Below the pieces are notes generated by a model that saw only the letters and a program-made list of their open reading frames with translations, searched no databases and was not told the DNA's origin. The position numbers and the translations under genes are program-made. A stretch of DNA of 64,000 bases from Dipteris shenzhenensis. Its lineage: Eukaryota > Polypodiophyta > Polypodiopsida > Gleicheniales. This document shows positions 13,311-25,149 of the stretch, in pieces. Position 1 is the stretch's first letter. Every line of letters begins with the position of its first letter. The stretch lies in the NCBI GenBank assembly GCA_047967505.1, contig CM106538.1. One strand, written 5' to 3'.

Positions 13311-13984
13311 AGAGGAAAAGGATCAGTCCTAATTGATTCCATTAAGATAGGGGCTCAACAACCATAGGATCTAAGTAAGCCTCTTGATTTTGATACAATC
13401 GGATCAAAATTGAGTTGTGGCAATTTCTTCCTTATGGGCGTTGTAAAACACAACCATTCACTTAGACATTGCCAAAAGCATGTCGATACGTGATAAAGCA
13501 CTTGGATTAAAAGAAATTAAAAGGAAAAATCTTGAAACAAAATGGAAAAATATGGATAGGACCAACTTGCCCCTTAACTTGAATCCTTTGGTTCCACATG
13601 TTCCGAAAAACAAGCACATGAAATCACTTGTAGCATGCATTGCATTCCTCTCTCAAGCACTAGCTACAATATATATGGTTTAATCAGCCAAGGAACTCAA
13701 TAGTCTTGCTAAGTAAAAGCACCTAGGCACATTTTAGAGGTACAAACAAGTTTTGGTGCACAAAGTTCTCATGTGCCAAGCCTATTGGACTACATCCACA
13801 CAACATTGATCCGCAAGTACTTACCATATGCCCACCTCTTTCATGTAGACATTTACACGAACGTCCATATATTGAGATCATGAAGGTCCAAACACTCTAG
13901 AGTACTCATCCATATGCCCACATGCTTCATGAAGGTCCAATATTGCGTTCATGGAGGATCTCTTTTTCTCTTTTTTTTCGAATT
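13311..13984. other. Intergenic DNA, no gene recognised
   Basis: AT-rich sequence with short unsupported frames, including one at 13480-13683. Around 13795-13945 a phrase containing catatgcccac recurs in two diverged copies. Confidence 0.4.
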
Positions 13985-14235
13985 CATGCCTAGCCAAGGT
14001 AAACATTTATAGTATCGATGTAATATAATGCTTACAAGTTAGAAGGTAAGAAAAACTAGTGATTTAATGCAATGCTTACATGTCTATTAGCCTAGCGAAG
14101 GTAAACATTTACAGTATTGATGTAATGCTTACAGTAAATGTTTACCTTGGCTAGGCTTCTAATTAGTTAGAAGCCTAGCCAAGGTAAACATTTACATCTA
14201 TACTGAATTCATAGTGCATCTAATTAGCTAGGAGC
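13985..14235. repeat. Repeat cluster with a perfect 29-bp-arm hairpin
   Basis: The phrase tagccaaggtaaacattta occurs directly near 13991, 14093 (one mismatch) and 14176. One inverted copy makes a perfect hairpin: arms 14134-14162 and 14167-14195, 29 bp each, with loop TTAG. It may be the core of a foldback or MITE-like element or a small-RNA hairpin source. No target duplication was identified. Confidence 0.8.
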
Positions 14236-16156
14236 CTAGACACAAGAGTCCATTAAGAAATACGTAAGATAGCATGTAAAGAAGAAATTTTACTTTTTGG
14301 GGGGGGGGGCAGATAAATTATGCATAGATAAGGGGTTCTTTAATTCGAAAAATGAACATTTTCGTATAAAACAGATACTTTTATCACCTAAAACTTACAA
14401 AAGGGTTGTACATTAGTTATTAAAATATGTAGGTTGAGGATTTCTTAAATATTTATTAAATGCACATGCTCTACGAGATTTTACCTAGTGAATGACATCG
14501 GGAGCCTCTAGCCAAGGATTGAAAAGAAATCTAATTTGCAATTGGAGAAGACAATATAAGAAGAGAGAAAATTTCCATGTAGGTGGTTTCTTCTTTTGAA
14601 CTTTACAAGAAGAATACATATAGTTTTTGAATTATGAATATATTACAAAATTTATTAGGTATCATTTTTGTTTATTGATTTGGAACAAAGTCAAAAAGAA
14701 CTAGAAATTAATAAATTCTTCATAGCCAATTCAAAACACTCTTAGGAGTAGCCAATCAGGAAAACATGTTGGTGGGCAAGTGCATGTCGGCATCAAAATT
14801 TTAAGAACATGGATCCCAATTTTCAACCTACCAATTGATTTAACTCACCCACTTCATGATTGAATGCATGATTCACATTATAGATGGACACATAGACTAA
14901 CTGACTTGGCTGCTTCCACACTTCTCATACACCTCCTCATATAGCTACTTGTTGCAAAACACATGGAGGGTTCATATATAGTAATTGAATCTTTCATGTA
15001 TTCTCTCCTTGCTTGTCTAACAGTAGCTAGCTAATTATTACTTGCATTGTGCAAAGTACTCTAGTAGCCTCGGGGGGGTCACTCATCATATGTAACCATA
15101 TCCTGTGAGTTCAATAGAAGGTTATTTTTAATTCCTAAATTTTACAAAAATTAATTTACATAAGGGCGTATTTAAAGTAATTTTAGAAAAAAATCATAGA
15201 TTTGTATAGAAAAAGGGTTAAGAAAAAATTAACAAATAAGGGATTTTACAAATAGGCCTTGAACGTAGATGATATAGAGGGTTTATACATAGTGACCCCT
15301 CTCCCCCCCCCTCCTCCCCTCGAGCCACTAGCTTGTTTATCATGTGGTCTGTTTTTTTCCTATCTAGAGTACTACTATTTTCCTCTCCAAGTCTCATATA
15401 ATTAAAGGATGACAAGGTAATCGTTGATATAAATTTTCTCTAAGAAAATCTAAAATTGAAATTCAAACTCCATAGAGGGAGCTACAAGAGTTTATCAAAC
15501 CCTTATGGCTCGAAGGCTCTCATCAAGACTGGGATTTAATTGTATGTAGTAGTAAGGTATTTTCTAGTTTGACGACATGATATAATTGTTAATTTCTAAT
15601 GGTTGTATCCTAATCCTAGAGTGTCGGTCCTTAGGCTTCTTTATTACTACCATGATTGAAACTTCTCTCATCCTTTATAACTATATGTGTTTTGGGTTTT
15701 GATTTTGGCTTTGAAATTTCCTAAGGTGTTTACTATGTGAAACGACTTTTAAGTATCTTTCTAAATATTAGAGATCACTATCTAATCCTCCTCAGTTCTT
15801 TTCAATTTCTCCAAGATGCTCCTGATGCTATTGGGTCGAAGCATGGTACGATGTATGTACTATTGTCCAAGAGGTATACTATCAATACAAGGCTTTTTAT
15901 ATGGAATGAAAGTCTCGTAAATATAATGTGTCTCTTGCTTTATTTAGGAAAGAGTAGGTAGTAAGTAGGTTCTCATGCAGATCATTAGAGAGCACGTACA
16001 AAATCTGTGAGGAAGTAGAGCACATTTTGAAATTTGCATGTAGCTCACTGAGCCCAGTTCTGCTACACATTCAAAATCTAGGAGTAGGTACATTAAGTGT
16101 ACGGTGCAACCACTACTCTAGGCCTGCTCTCCCACCTCTCCCTGCTTCCCCCCCAT

Positions 16157-16159
<3 letters not shown>
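14236..16159. other. Intergenic DNA, no gene recognised
   Basis: AT-rich. A run of eleven G lies at 14299-14309 and a C-rich stretch near 15300-15320. No domain or terminal structure was recognised. Confidence 0.45.
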
Positions 16160-16244
<85 letters not shown>

Positions 16245-16254
16245 CTCGCTCTCG
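16160..16254. repeat. (CT)n microsatellite, about 40 units
   Basis: A pure CT run from about 16160 to 16240, then CGCTCT variants to 16254. Ser/Leu open frames across it are repeat artefacts. Confidence 0.96.
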
Positions 16255-16721
16255 TATTTTCACCTCCTTTAGGCTTTCTCTTGTAACCCTATCATTCTCT
16301 CCGTCTCATCTTTGGGGCCTCTCTCATTGCACCAAGATTCAAGAATTGATTCATAAATGGTTCAAGCTCAACAACCGACCCAAAACTTTATTGATGTACA
16401 TCCTCCTTTTCTACCTTTTTAATTATATTTTTTTAATCTGAATGACTGGTCAACTTCTACATGCTAGCATCCTAAGATAGGTTGACAATGTTTCCATCAT
16501 TGGGTTTCTAATTCTTTGTTAAGCATACTGCATGTATGTATTTGTGAGCCAGGTGCTAGATTTGTGCGAAGATGTTAGCTTTAATGCTCAAGCACTTGGT
16601 TTTAATTCATCTTCTAAGTGAGAGAATCCTCTATATGTTCTACGGATGCAGCTAGATGGTTCCTCAAAAATACAAAACCTCCACTTTTGAAGAGGTACAA
16701 AGTAGGAAGAAATTTTTGTAT
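16255..16721 (+). other. Left flank of the LTR-retrotransposon insertion
   Basis: From about 16610 the plus strand can be read as protein-like sequence up to the insertion at 16722-16726, and it appears to continue after 26372 in the right flank. The LTR element therefore seems to have landed in an older, possibly transposon-derived coding sequence. No domain was recognised. Confidence 0.3.
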
Positions 16722-16726
16722 TATTT

Positions 16727-16905
16727 TGTTGAGAGGAAGAGAAAGAGGAGAGAGATAGACACAAGAGTTGCGTTGAGAGGAAGAGAAAGAGGAGAGAGAA
16801 TGACACAAGAGTTGCTACCAAGAAAGTGATTCTATTCATAGATCATAGGCATATATATAGTTGAGGACTAGGCTGAGTTAGGGCAAGCTATATATAGCTC
16901 TAACA
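16727..16905 (-). repeat. 3' LTR, 179 bp
   Basis: Pairs with 26189-26367 as a direct repeat. As read on plus, it opens with a tandem duplication of a 44-bp unit (gttgagaggaagagaaagag...gagttg) and ends GCTCTAACA. A TATATATAG run lies near its plus-strand right end. Confidence 0.93.
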
Positions 16906-16914
16906 CCCCCACTC
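16906..16914 (-). other. Polypurine tract next to 3' LTR
   Basis: Plus strand CCCCCACTC directly after the left LTR; on the element's own strand this is GAGTGGGGG immediately upstream of the 3' LTR, the expected plus-strand primer position. Confidence 0.75.
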
Positions 16915-17369
16915 AAACTAGACCCTCTAGCTACGGATGAAAAAACCCTTGGGGAGTACAAGGGTAAAACCCGAGCCACTATATATCTATGTGAAAATAT
17001 ATATACAAAGGATGGCCATATGCCAATTTGAATGATACAGTGTAATGCTCGATGATAAAGTTCAAATTGCATGTGGATATAGTACAAGGGCATAAGACAA
17101 GCACTTGTCTATAGTATAGTACAAAGAATAGGCACTATGTTTGGTGCATGATACAGTGCAAAGTGTGTGAAAAATAAAAAAATCTTCTTGGAAATCTCAA
17201 CTTGTTTGACATAGTGATGATGCATAATCCTGGCTTGAGATCTTCAAGTTCGATGTTTGAGCTCTTCATCTAAATAGTAGATTTTGTTGTCTCCAAGTTC
17301 AATCTGGTCAAACCTCCTCAAATCTTTATAATCATGCCTTCATGTTTTTCACTTGTGGTTTCATGCTAC

Positions 17370-17428
17370 TTTTGCAAAAGTAAAAGCCAATGATGCTTCA
17401 CATATATTAAGCTAGTTTTTATTTAGTG
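17370..17428. repeat. Left arm of a perfect 59-bp inverted repeat
   Basis: It is the exact reverse complement of 25150-25208, both inside the LTR element. A second, weaker pair of arms is about 17443-17490 with 24496-24545. This indicates an inverted duplication in the internal region that predates the CACTA insertion. Confidence 0.9.
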
Positions 17429-17754
17429 AAATTTACTGACCAATTTCTTATAATTTTGAAAGCATATTCTCTTTCATCACACTCAGTTGTTTCTCCAGAT
17501 ACATGCAGGTTTGCACAGATGCCTAGATACAATCCAACGGACAAAATGCACATTTGATACCTATAGGATGAGTACATCTACTTTGTTTTTCATACTCATC
17601 TATATTTACGAGTGCATGCTAGGTCTTGCTAGACCAACGATTTGTTCCTTCTTTGTCGATTAACTTATTGATGACTTATGGTATGTATTTACTTACTGGT
17701 TCAAGCAAGGCATACTTTTATTTCACCCTTTATGTGGTGACGTATACTTATATG

Positions 17755-18165
17755 TCTTTCATGATGGAACACCTATGGCCAACTTATTGAGTACTCGTTT
17801 GGTTGTGGCATCTATGGATTACTTATTGCATACTCGTTTGAACATGGCAAGGTTCAATGTCTTTCAGGTGACAATATTTATGAACACATATTTACTCGTC
17901 TGGACATGGTACATGGATTATTACTAAGTCCTCATTTGCATGTGACACATATTTATCTGGCTTTCACGATGGACACATATGGATTACTTATTGAGTACAA
18001 GACATGGTCATATTGTGTACTCATTTGCACATGGCAAGGTTCAACGTCTTTCAGATGAACACATATGGATTACTTCTTGAGTACTCGTTTGGACATGGCA
18101 CATATGGATTATTTATTAAGTCCTCGTTTGGACATGGCACATATGCATTACTGTTGAGTACTTGT
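17755..18165. repeat. Degenerate tandem repeat in LTR-element interior
   Basis: Variants of catatggattacttattgag, followed by tactcgtttggacatggca, recur about six to eight times with units of roughly 40-80 bp. On the minus strand, the element's sense strand, part translates as a repeated NPYVPCPNEYS-like peptide. No coding function is claimed. Confidence 0.75.
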
Positions 18166-18377
18166 TTAAACGTGATCACCATTCCCAGATGCCCATTTTC
18201 TTGGTTACTTCTGGATGTTCTTTGTAATCTTGGATGCTCGTCTTCCCAATTGTTTGGTACTTTCGGATGCAAAGAGGATGTTATTTCACTACAAGGCATA
18301 GGTCCTTTTCTGACAAAAATACCGACCTTTTTTATACTAAAAATTTTTCTTTTAATGGGCGCAAAGATCGTTATTTA

Positions 18378-18500
18378 TGTCGCGATAAGCATCGAAAAAA
18401 GACGGTTGCTATATAGTGACACTAATAAACATCGCTATATAGAGACATTGGTAAATGTCACTATATAGCAACTCTGGTAAACGTCGCTATATAGCAACGA
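18378..18500. promoter_or_regulatory. 5' subterminal motif cluster of CACTA 1
   Basis: Four copies of a (G/C)(C/T)(C/T)(G/A)CTATATAG(C/T/A)(G/A)A-type motif near 18403, 18431, 18457 and 18484, spaced about 25-28 bp. In known CACTA elements such arrays bind the element's own DNA-binding protein; that role is inferred here. Confidence 0.8.
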
Positions 18501-18515
18501 TTAGCAGAAGCTTTA

Positions 18516-18579
18516 AAAAAACATTAGTGGGGCAAAATAGGGCCACAGCAAGCCCTGTTTTGCCCCACTAATGTTTTTT
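18516..18579. repeat. Near-perfect 28-bp-arm hairpin
   Basis: Arms 18516-18543 and 18552-18579 contain ATTAGTGGGGCAAAAT and its complement, with one mismatch noted and an 8-nt loop. It marks the inner edge of the 5' motif cluster. CACTA 2 has a weaker counterpart (tgggacaagatggggca / tcccatcctgcctcac) at about 27310-27345. Confidence 0.85.
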
Positions 18580-18604
18580 ATTTAGTAATTACAAAAGAAT
18601 GTTT

Positions 18605-19112
18605 TTTATTACAAAATTACGTTGGACCAAGTGGAGACCAATAGTGATGTGAGTGTGCTGACTCATCTATATCTCCCGAGTTAACACAACATAAGTGACC
18701 CCTGCTACTCTTCCTTCCCTTACGATGGGCACGCCCAGGTGATGACCCCTCAGTCGAAGAGGGGACGGCTGGACAGTAGGTCTAGCCGTCAGTGTAGGAG
18801 AGAGATTTGCTGAGGTTCTCTAGGATAGCAGAGAGAACTTTGCTACCTCCTCATCGGTCATCTATGCGAAAAACTCGTCCAGACTCCCGACAAAGCCATG
18901 GACTACTAGCAAAGGAGTTTTCCGAGGGGTAGTCATAGTGCTACGCTCGAGAGGAGTCGAGCGAGGGGTAGTCATAGGAGTAGGCCCCTGAGGTGTCACC
19001 TAAGTGGAATCAAAGTCCTCTGGAGAATAGAGATCATGATGTCTCCTCGTACGAGTGTTTTCGTACTCATCAGATGTGCGACGTGATCCCATGTCTAATT
19101 TGGGGGGATTGG
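18605..19112 (-). pseudogene. Minus-strand Thr/Pro-rich coding remnant in CACTA 1
   Basis: Read on the minus strand this stretch has protein-like composition, including MGSRRTSDEYENTRTRRHHD followed by a Thr/Pro-rich part with a repeated MTTPRxTPL motif. In-frame stops interrupt it after about FDST, FFA and LLS. Some CACTA elements carry a second gene for a DNA-binding accessory protein, so this could be such a remnant. No known domain was recognised, and CACTA 2 has no obvious counterpart. Confidence 0.35.
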
Positions 19113-19134
19113 ACAAATGTAGACACAAACATGA

Positions 19135-20105
19135 AAACAAAAAACAAAAAACAAGAGCAGGTAAGAAGCAAAAAGCATATGAGGGAAAGCATAAGAAGCA
19201 AAAGAGAAGGAGAAGCATAAGAGAAGGAGAGGGGAAAAGAAGAGAAAGAAAAAGGAAAAAGAGATTGAAAGAGGGGAAAAGAACCAAATATGCATAAGAG
19301 AAAAAAGAGAGAAAGCATATGCATAAGAGAAAAAGAGAGAAAGCATATGCTTATGCTTATGCATAAGCATATGAGCATATGCTCATGCATAAGCATAAGC
19401 ATAAACATAAGCATAAGCATAGGCATAGGCATAGGCATATGCTTATGGAAAGAAGAGAAAAAGAGAGGGAAAAAGAAGAGAAGGAAAGAAGAAGGAGACA
19501 TATGCTCATGCATAAGCATAAGTATAAGAGAAGAAAAAACATATGCTCATGAAAGAAGGGAAAAAGAAGAGCGGAAAAGAAGAGGAGGAAGAAGGGAAAA
19601 GAGATTGAAAGAGGGAAAAAAGAAGAGGGGAAAAGAGCATAAGCATAAGAGAAGGAAGAGAGGGAAAGAGATTAAAAGAGGGAAAAAGCTTGAAAGAGGG
19701 GAAAAAAGAAGAGGGGAAAAGAGATTGAAAGAGAGGAAAAAGAAGAGGGAAAAAGAAGAGAAGGAAGAGAGGAAAAGAGATTGAAAGAGGGGAAAAAGAA
19801 GAGAAGAAAAGGAGGGAAAAAGAGATTGAAAGAGGGCAAAAGAGATTGAAAGAGGGAAAAAAGAAGAGAAGGAAGAGGGGAAAAAGAGATTGAAAGGGGG
19901 GAAAAAGAAGAGGGGAAAAGAGCATAAGCAGAAGAGAAGGAAGAGGGGAAAAGAGATTGAAAGAGGGGAACAAGAAGAGAAGGAAAGGAGGGAAAAAGAG
20001 ATTGAAAGAGGGGAAAAGAGATTGAAAAAGGGGAAAAAGAAGAGAAGGAAGAGACGAAGAAGAGGGAATAAGAGAAGAGAGGGGAAAAGAGGGGAAGAGA
20101 GGGTT
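19135..20105 (+). repeat. Homopurine tract of CACTA 1
   Basis: Nearly 1 kb of A/G-only units such as gaagaggggaaaaagagattgaaag, with an embedded CATAAG/GCATAA hexamer array at about 19325-19530. The minus strand stays open for 223 codons as Phe/Leu/Ser/Pro low complexity, a composition artefact. Confidence 0.93.
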
Positions 20106-20226
20106 CCTACGCCCATCACTATAGCTAGCCCATAAGGTGCTAGTTGCAGGCTAATGCAAATAACAAAAATAACAAAAGGAAAAAAGAGGAAGCACTTTCT
20201 TACCTGGAAAAGTCCCACTCGATGTT

Positions 20227-20545
20227 TGAGGAGACAAACATAAGCCTACAAACAAGGAGAAAGAGGAGGAAGAGAAATACTAAAAAGAGAAGAGGCTAGT
20301 CTTCTTTCTTTCACCAAATCTTGTTTTTTGTCCTTAAATAAAGCATGAAAATTAGCACATAGCCTTAGCAATACAAGGAGACAAACATAAACCTACAAAC
20401 AAGGAGAAAGAGGAGGAAGAGAAATACTAAAAAGAGAAGAGGTGAGTCTTCTTTCTTTCACCAAATCTCGTTTTTTGTCCTTAACCTCTTAAAATTAAGC
20501 ATGAAAATTAGCACATAGCCTTAGCAATACAAGGAGAAACATGCT
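20227..20545 (+). repeat. Tandemly duplicated 150-bp block in CACTA 1
   Basis: A block beginning gagacaaacataagcctac and ending near gcatgaaaattagcacatag occurs at about 20229-20375 and again at 20379-20535. A related single block is present in CACTA 2 (about 30040-30140), so the module is ancestral and its duplication is specific to element 1. Confidence 0.8.
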
Positions 20546-20815
20546 TTAACACTCACAAAACGAAATTTCACATAAAATGAACCTACATTGCTTAAAGAGA
20601 CTCACCTTCTGGAAAAACTTCCTTTCACACAAGTAGAGAGGGAGAAGAGTGGAGAGGGAACACAAGTGTTGGGAGAGGAGTTGGGTAGGGGTGAAGAGTG
20701 GGGAATAGAGAGGAGGAAAGTGAGGTCGTCTAATATAAGGTGGAAGGAGAGATTTTTACTTTTCCCATAATAGAGATGTGAAAGAAAGCATCACACGGGG
20801 TTTCGGGTTTAAGCA

Positions 20816-20945
20816 CCTAGCATCGCTATATAGCGACGTCTATATCCAAAAAGTGATGCTGTATAGCGATGGAATAGGGCAAAGCGTTGCTATATAGCGA
20901 TGGTTCATGGCAAAGCGTCGCTATATAGTGATGGTTCAGGGCACT
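20816..20945. promoter_or_regulatory. Internal motif cluster just upstream of transposase, CACTA 1
   Basis: Four more copies of the CGCTATATAGCGA-type motif near 20824, 20858, 20884 and 20918, about 120-250 bp before the first transposase-like coding. The position suggests binding sites in the transposase promoter, by analogy with TnpA sites near the Spm promoter; this is inference. Confidence 0.65.
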
Positions 20946-21059
20946 TATTATCAGAAGAGAGAAAAGGAGCTCATGGGTGGCTATCTTTTAAATCTTAATA
21001 GATTTCCTTATAGCTCATGTTGTGATTTTAGAAGTGTGCAGATGAAAGGGACGAGTTGA

Positions 21060-24030
21060 AGCTCATCAGATGATGTGCCAACTCCTGAGAGCACAGAGTG
21101 GCTTACAGAGAGGTTGTATTGTCATTGCACTCATTGCAAGCGAGAAGTACGACATCAACATTGTATTGTCATGTGCCACTTGTGGAAGTATGGGGAGGAG
21201 CGCGAACCAATACCCACTCTTGGTGTTGCACGTGGAAATGGATCATCATTAAGTCAATGCTATTTGAGTTCATGTGATTAATATTGGATACCATTATGAC
21301 ACGAAACCTTCAGACAAGATCTTATATTTACATGAAATCTTGAGACAGGATGAGGAGGGTGGTGAGGGTGCGCATATACCTTCACACTTTAAGCAAGACT
21401 ATAGTCGCCCAGATGTGCCAGACGATGACGAGGGTATGGTGGACATGATGGATTCTATTTTCAGGGTCACTACATCACATGTACACGTGATGTCAGAGTG
21501 TGAGTGAAATCGCTTGCACGATACTCCAAAAATATGAGGAAAAATGGTTATGAAGATCATGCTCGATACCTTCCACTAGACCATCTCACGCATGGAGGTC
21601 AGCTTGATCCACCACCACCATATTTGAAGGCAAGTGACTGGATTCAGGCTTGGAGGGCAAATGGAGAGGAACCTCCTTGTGGTATGAAGAGGCTATCAAT
21701 CTTTCACAAGCTTCCTTGTTGGGGTTAGTTACAAATCAATCATCTCTTGGATCCCATGCATATCTTCAAGAATGTGGGGGCTACTATTTAGGCACACTTG
21801 GTTGGTTCTAAAGACTCGAGAGGAGTGCGAGAAGACTTGCATGCTATGAATAGAATGTCTCATTTGTGGCCCCAACTACATGCTTCGGGAAAAGTTATCC
21901 TCCCAAAAGCAACATGGATCCTCTCCACAAGGAGGCAGAGGTCAAGGTGGACATTGCCTCTTTTCAAACACCCAAAAGGGTACATGCATTGCTTGAAAGG
22001 AGCATTTTCAAAGGACAATAAGCTTAGTGGGCTCAAGTCCCATAACTGGTACAAGGTCTTACAAGTATTCAAAGCTATAGGATTAGTGTATCGATAATCG
22101 TGATGCGTTAGTGTAATTATGATTATGTTATATTATTGACATGACTTCTTTGTTGCTTTGATAGTTCATCCTCCTAATTACAATAAAAAGGTGCTTACAA
22201 GAAGATGTTAGAAATGCTATATTCAAGATCAGTGGTATTGTGAGGTATGCTTACTATCAAATCGCATTGATTGCATTTTCTTCAATTTAATATGAATAAT
22301 CTGTAGACTGATTATGAATATATCTTATATGGGCATGTGAAATAGGTGGATATCTCGAAAAGAGACCTCCATATCAAGCATCGAGAAGGCTAGGGTGGAA
22401 TCCATCGAAGCCGTATGCTTGCTTGAGAAGCACTTTCCCTCGAGCATTATGACAACTCAAGTGCACTTGCTTGTGCACATAGTTGATGAGGTGGCCATTG
22501 CAGGTACTGTTCATAGTCGGTGGATGTTTTTTCTCGAGCAGTTTATGAAAACTTTGAAGGGATTTGTAAGACAAAGAGCAAGACCAGAAGCAAGCATGGT
22601 AGAGGGATGGCTTGTGCAAGAGTCATTAGTATATATCACGGAGTTTCTTATATCCACGGATCCCGATATACCGAAATCTTGGCATAACAAGGATGATGAT
22701 CGCATCGTTGGCGAGATTCCCCAAGGAAAAGGGATTGAAAGAAAGATCAGAAAAGAGAAAATGGAGAAATTCAATAAGTTTTGTATCCTCAATAGCAAGG
22801 AGAAGCAAAAGTGGATTGAGAGATATGAAGTGGCCAAACCAGAAAGAATAAATGCAAGGATGAGATTCAAAGTAATGTATAGGCGATCGCAACCATATCC
22901 ACGGGATCTCGCCCTTCTCCCTACTCACATGTCACTTGATTGGCTACAACTGGCTCTACATAAAGTCAAACGTGATGGAGAGACAATAAATGAGCACGAG
23001 CGAGAGTTACCATCTGGATGTATGATCCATGTAAGTTTCTTACCTCTTGATGTAATTAAGTAATTATTTGTGGCAATATATGCTATAAAATAGATGCATC
23101 TTCATTGTTTTAATGATGCTCTTTTACAATACAAAAAGTACAATGCATTATGGTCATATGGATGACATTTTTGCGTGGAACGCATCGATTCAAAGAGAGT
23201 CACATATGATTGTGGAGTCATGGCTAACTTCACACAAGATAGCCAAGCAAGTGCTTATGATACCAATCTTCTCTCCTCACAATTGGATTATTGTGGAACC
23301 ATACGTGAAATCTATGAAATTGATTTCAGATGATTTAGTATTTTTATTTTTGATGTAAAATGGTTTAGAAGTATTTACAATGGTCCCCATGCGACAGTGA
23401 GAAAGTAGCGATTTCTTTGCAATAGACTCCACCAAACTTTGGACCGATGAAAGTGATACTTTTGTTCTTTTCGAGCATTGTGAGTAGGTGGCATACTAAC
23501 AATTTAATTAATCGAAGCTTTCGTTTTTAAAGATCCTTTGATACATGTACTCAAGAATAATTTCATATATGTAATTGATGGCATTTGGCACCCATCTTCA
23601 ATATAGGTGGTTTTTCATCTAGATCATTTTGATCCAAGATGGTGGTATGTGATCCAAGTTGCACCACGAAGTAAGCAAATTTTTGAAGATAGAGATGTGA
23701 ATATGGAGATGTCACTACCAATGCCGGATCCAATTAATCCAAATGGATCTAGTGAAGAAGATGAAGATCATAACATGAGCCAAGAGGAAGATGCGCATAA
23801 TGACATCGTATGGGAGGAAGATGGAGATCACGATATTGAGGAAGAAGATGACAATCATCAAGAATCACCACACTTTATTGAAGAAGATGATCAAGTACTC
23901 TTAGGTGAATGTACGATGCTAGAGTATCATGATGATATAGGAGATCAACTCAGTATAGAGTTAGAGATAGACTTGTTTGGCATGTTAGACTTGGCTCAAG
24001 ATGAAGCTGTTGATGTAAATGCTCTTCATT
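21060..24030 (+). pseudogene. CACTA 1 transposase, internally deleted and broken
   Basis: Degenerate EnSpm-type transposase. Pieces in order: a Cys/His-rich start (CHCTHC near 21120); an acidic segment (about 21340-21510); the C-terminal half of the Tnp2 domain (about 21530-21860; HARYLPLDH, INHLLDPMHIFKNVGA); DUF4218 in exon-like pieces (about 21990-22090, 22190-22243, 22350-22640; EDVRNAIFKISG, LLEKHFPSSIMTTQVHLLVH, RPEASMVEGWL); a basic linker; and DUF4216 (about 23165-23680; IREIYEIDF, DPRWWYVIQVAPR) ending in an acidic tail. GT-AG-like introns are visible, for example a GTAAGT donor at about 23031. The catalytic first half of Tnp2, present in CACTA 2, is missing at about 21510-21530. Stops and frameshifts occur elsewhere. 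It is unlikely to be active. Confidence 0.88.
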
Positions 24031-24199
24031 GATTTTTTTCATCTCAAACTTGGACATGAATATATGAGCTTCAAAGGCTTGATGTACATGCTCTTGTACT
24101 TTTATTCTCTCAAAGGATCAAACATATATGAAAAGGAAAAAAAAATTATCATTGGGAAAAACTATCTTTTAAGGTCAGTATGAGAAAAAACACTCTTTG

Positions 24200-24402
24200 T
24201 AAAACGTCGCTATAGGAAACTATCTCAGTGTCACTATATAGCGATCATTCACAACTCTAACAAGTGTCGCTATATAGCGACCATTTACAAGTCGCTATAT
24301 AGCCACCCTTAATGATTCCTGCTTTGATTACCGAATGATTATGCCCCGCGTGCGCTAATCATTGGTCCTTAAGCATTGGAATAGGACCTATGTGTAGTAG
24401 TG
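24200..24402. promoter_or_regulatory. 3' subterminal motif cluster and end of CACTA 1
   Basis: Motif copies near 24206, 24230, 24266 and 24291. The copy at 24266-24281 is a perfect 16-bp palindrome, GTCGCTATATAGCGAC. The terminal inverted repeat ends at 24402. Confidence 0.85.
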
Positions 24403-25149
24403 TTTCACTCCCGCTATGATTATGTAAGCTGTGTCTAATCCACACAAACGTGCCTCTTGTCATATGTGCGTTGCTTATTCTCGTTGTATTTTCGAACTAA
24501 GTATGATGAAAGAGAACATGCTTTCAAAATCATAAGATAATTGAAAGTAACTCTCATCTTCAAAATAACATAAAACATTTAGGAAATCAAAAGTAAATGA
24601 TAAGATAATCAAAGAAAATCTAGCCTTCAAAACAATACAAAATATTTTGGAAGCTCCTTTGAATCAATCAGCTCATGTTGAAAGTAAAGCTTGATATAGA
24701 ATATTTGGCAAGTCTCTTTAACCGAGATTTATGGAAACTTGAAGCTATAGCTAAACTTGCTAGCAAAACGTAATAATACATGTATTATCATTGTGAATAA
24801 AGCACCAAGCATATCAATGTAGTGGAATAAAAATAACATAACCTTTCAAGTATAATATCAAGAACAAAGCATTGTATTAAACCACGATGATATCATGGTT
24901 CCCAATCATGTACAACTTTAAAGAAAGTCTATTTATCTCTATACCAACATGCAAAAAAAAAAAAGCTCCAGCACATAGATGTATGTCCTAGTGATTGTTG
25001 AAAAACAATCAAGTTTTGTGAGGCACCCGAGTATAGATATTAACAGGGCTCTTTGGTTGAAGGATGTTCTCTGAATGTTGAGTAGCAAAGCACTTGCACA
25101 AAGAGCCAGCAAGCGATAAACTAAATAAGAAACTAGTCAGTAAAGGATG

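Larger units (their letters stand above)
18287..24402 (+). mobile_element. CACTA (EnSpm) DNA transposon 1, 6116 bp
   Basis: Terminal inverted repeats: CACTACAAGGCATAGGTCC at 18287 and the complement of CACTACTACACATAGGTCC ending at 24402. The 3-bp target duplication TTT is at 18284-18286 and 24403-24405. It interrupts the LTR element, so it is the younger insertion. Order: 5' motif cluster, hairpin, minus-strand remnant, homopurine tract, duplicated block, internal motif cluster, degenerate transposase on plus, 3' motif cluster. Termini, CACTA start and 3-bp duplication are diagnostic of the superfamily. Confidence 0.95.

Noticed and set aside
16027-16441. Ser/Leu-repeat open frames
   Set aside because: Translation of the (CT)n run; no start context or conserved sequence.
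19547-20218. A 223-codon minus-strand open frame
   Set aside because: Same artefact as in CACTA 2: pyrimidine-only sequence lacks stops.
23113-23358. Apparent Ulp1-type protease segment (VLMIPIFSPHNWIIVEP)
   Set aside because: This frame is a shadow. Another frame of the same DNA gives the DUF4216 pattern (CGTIREIYEIDF) in continuity with downstream DUF4216 pieces.
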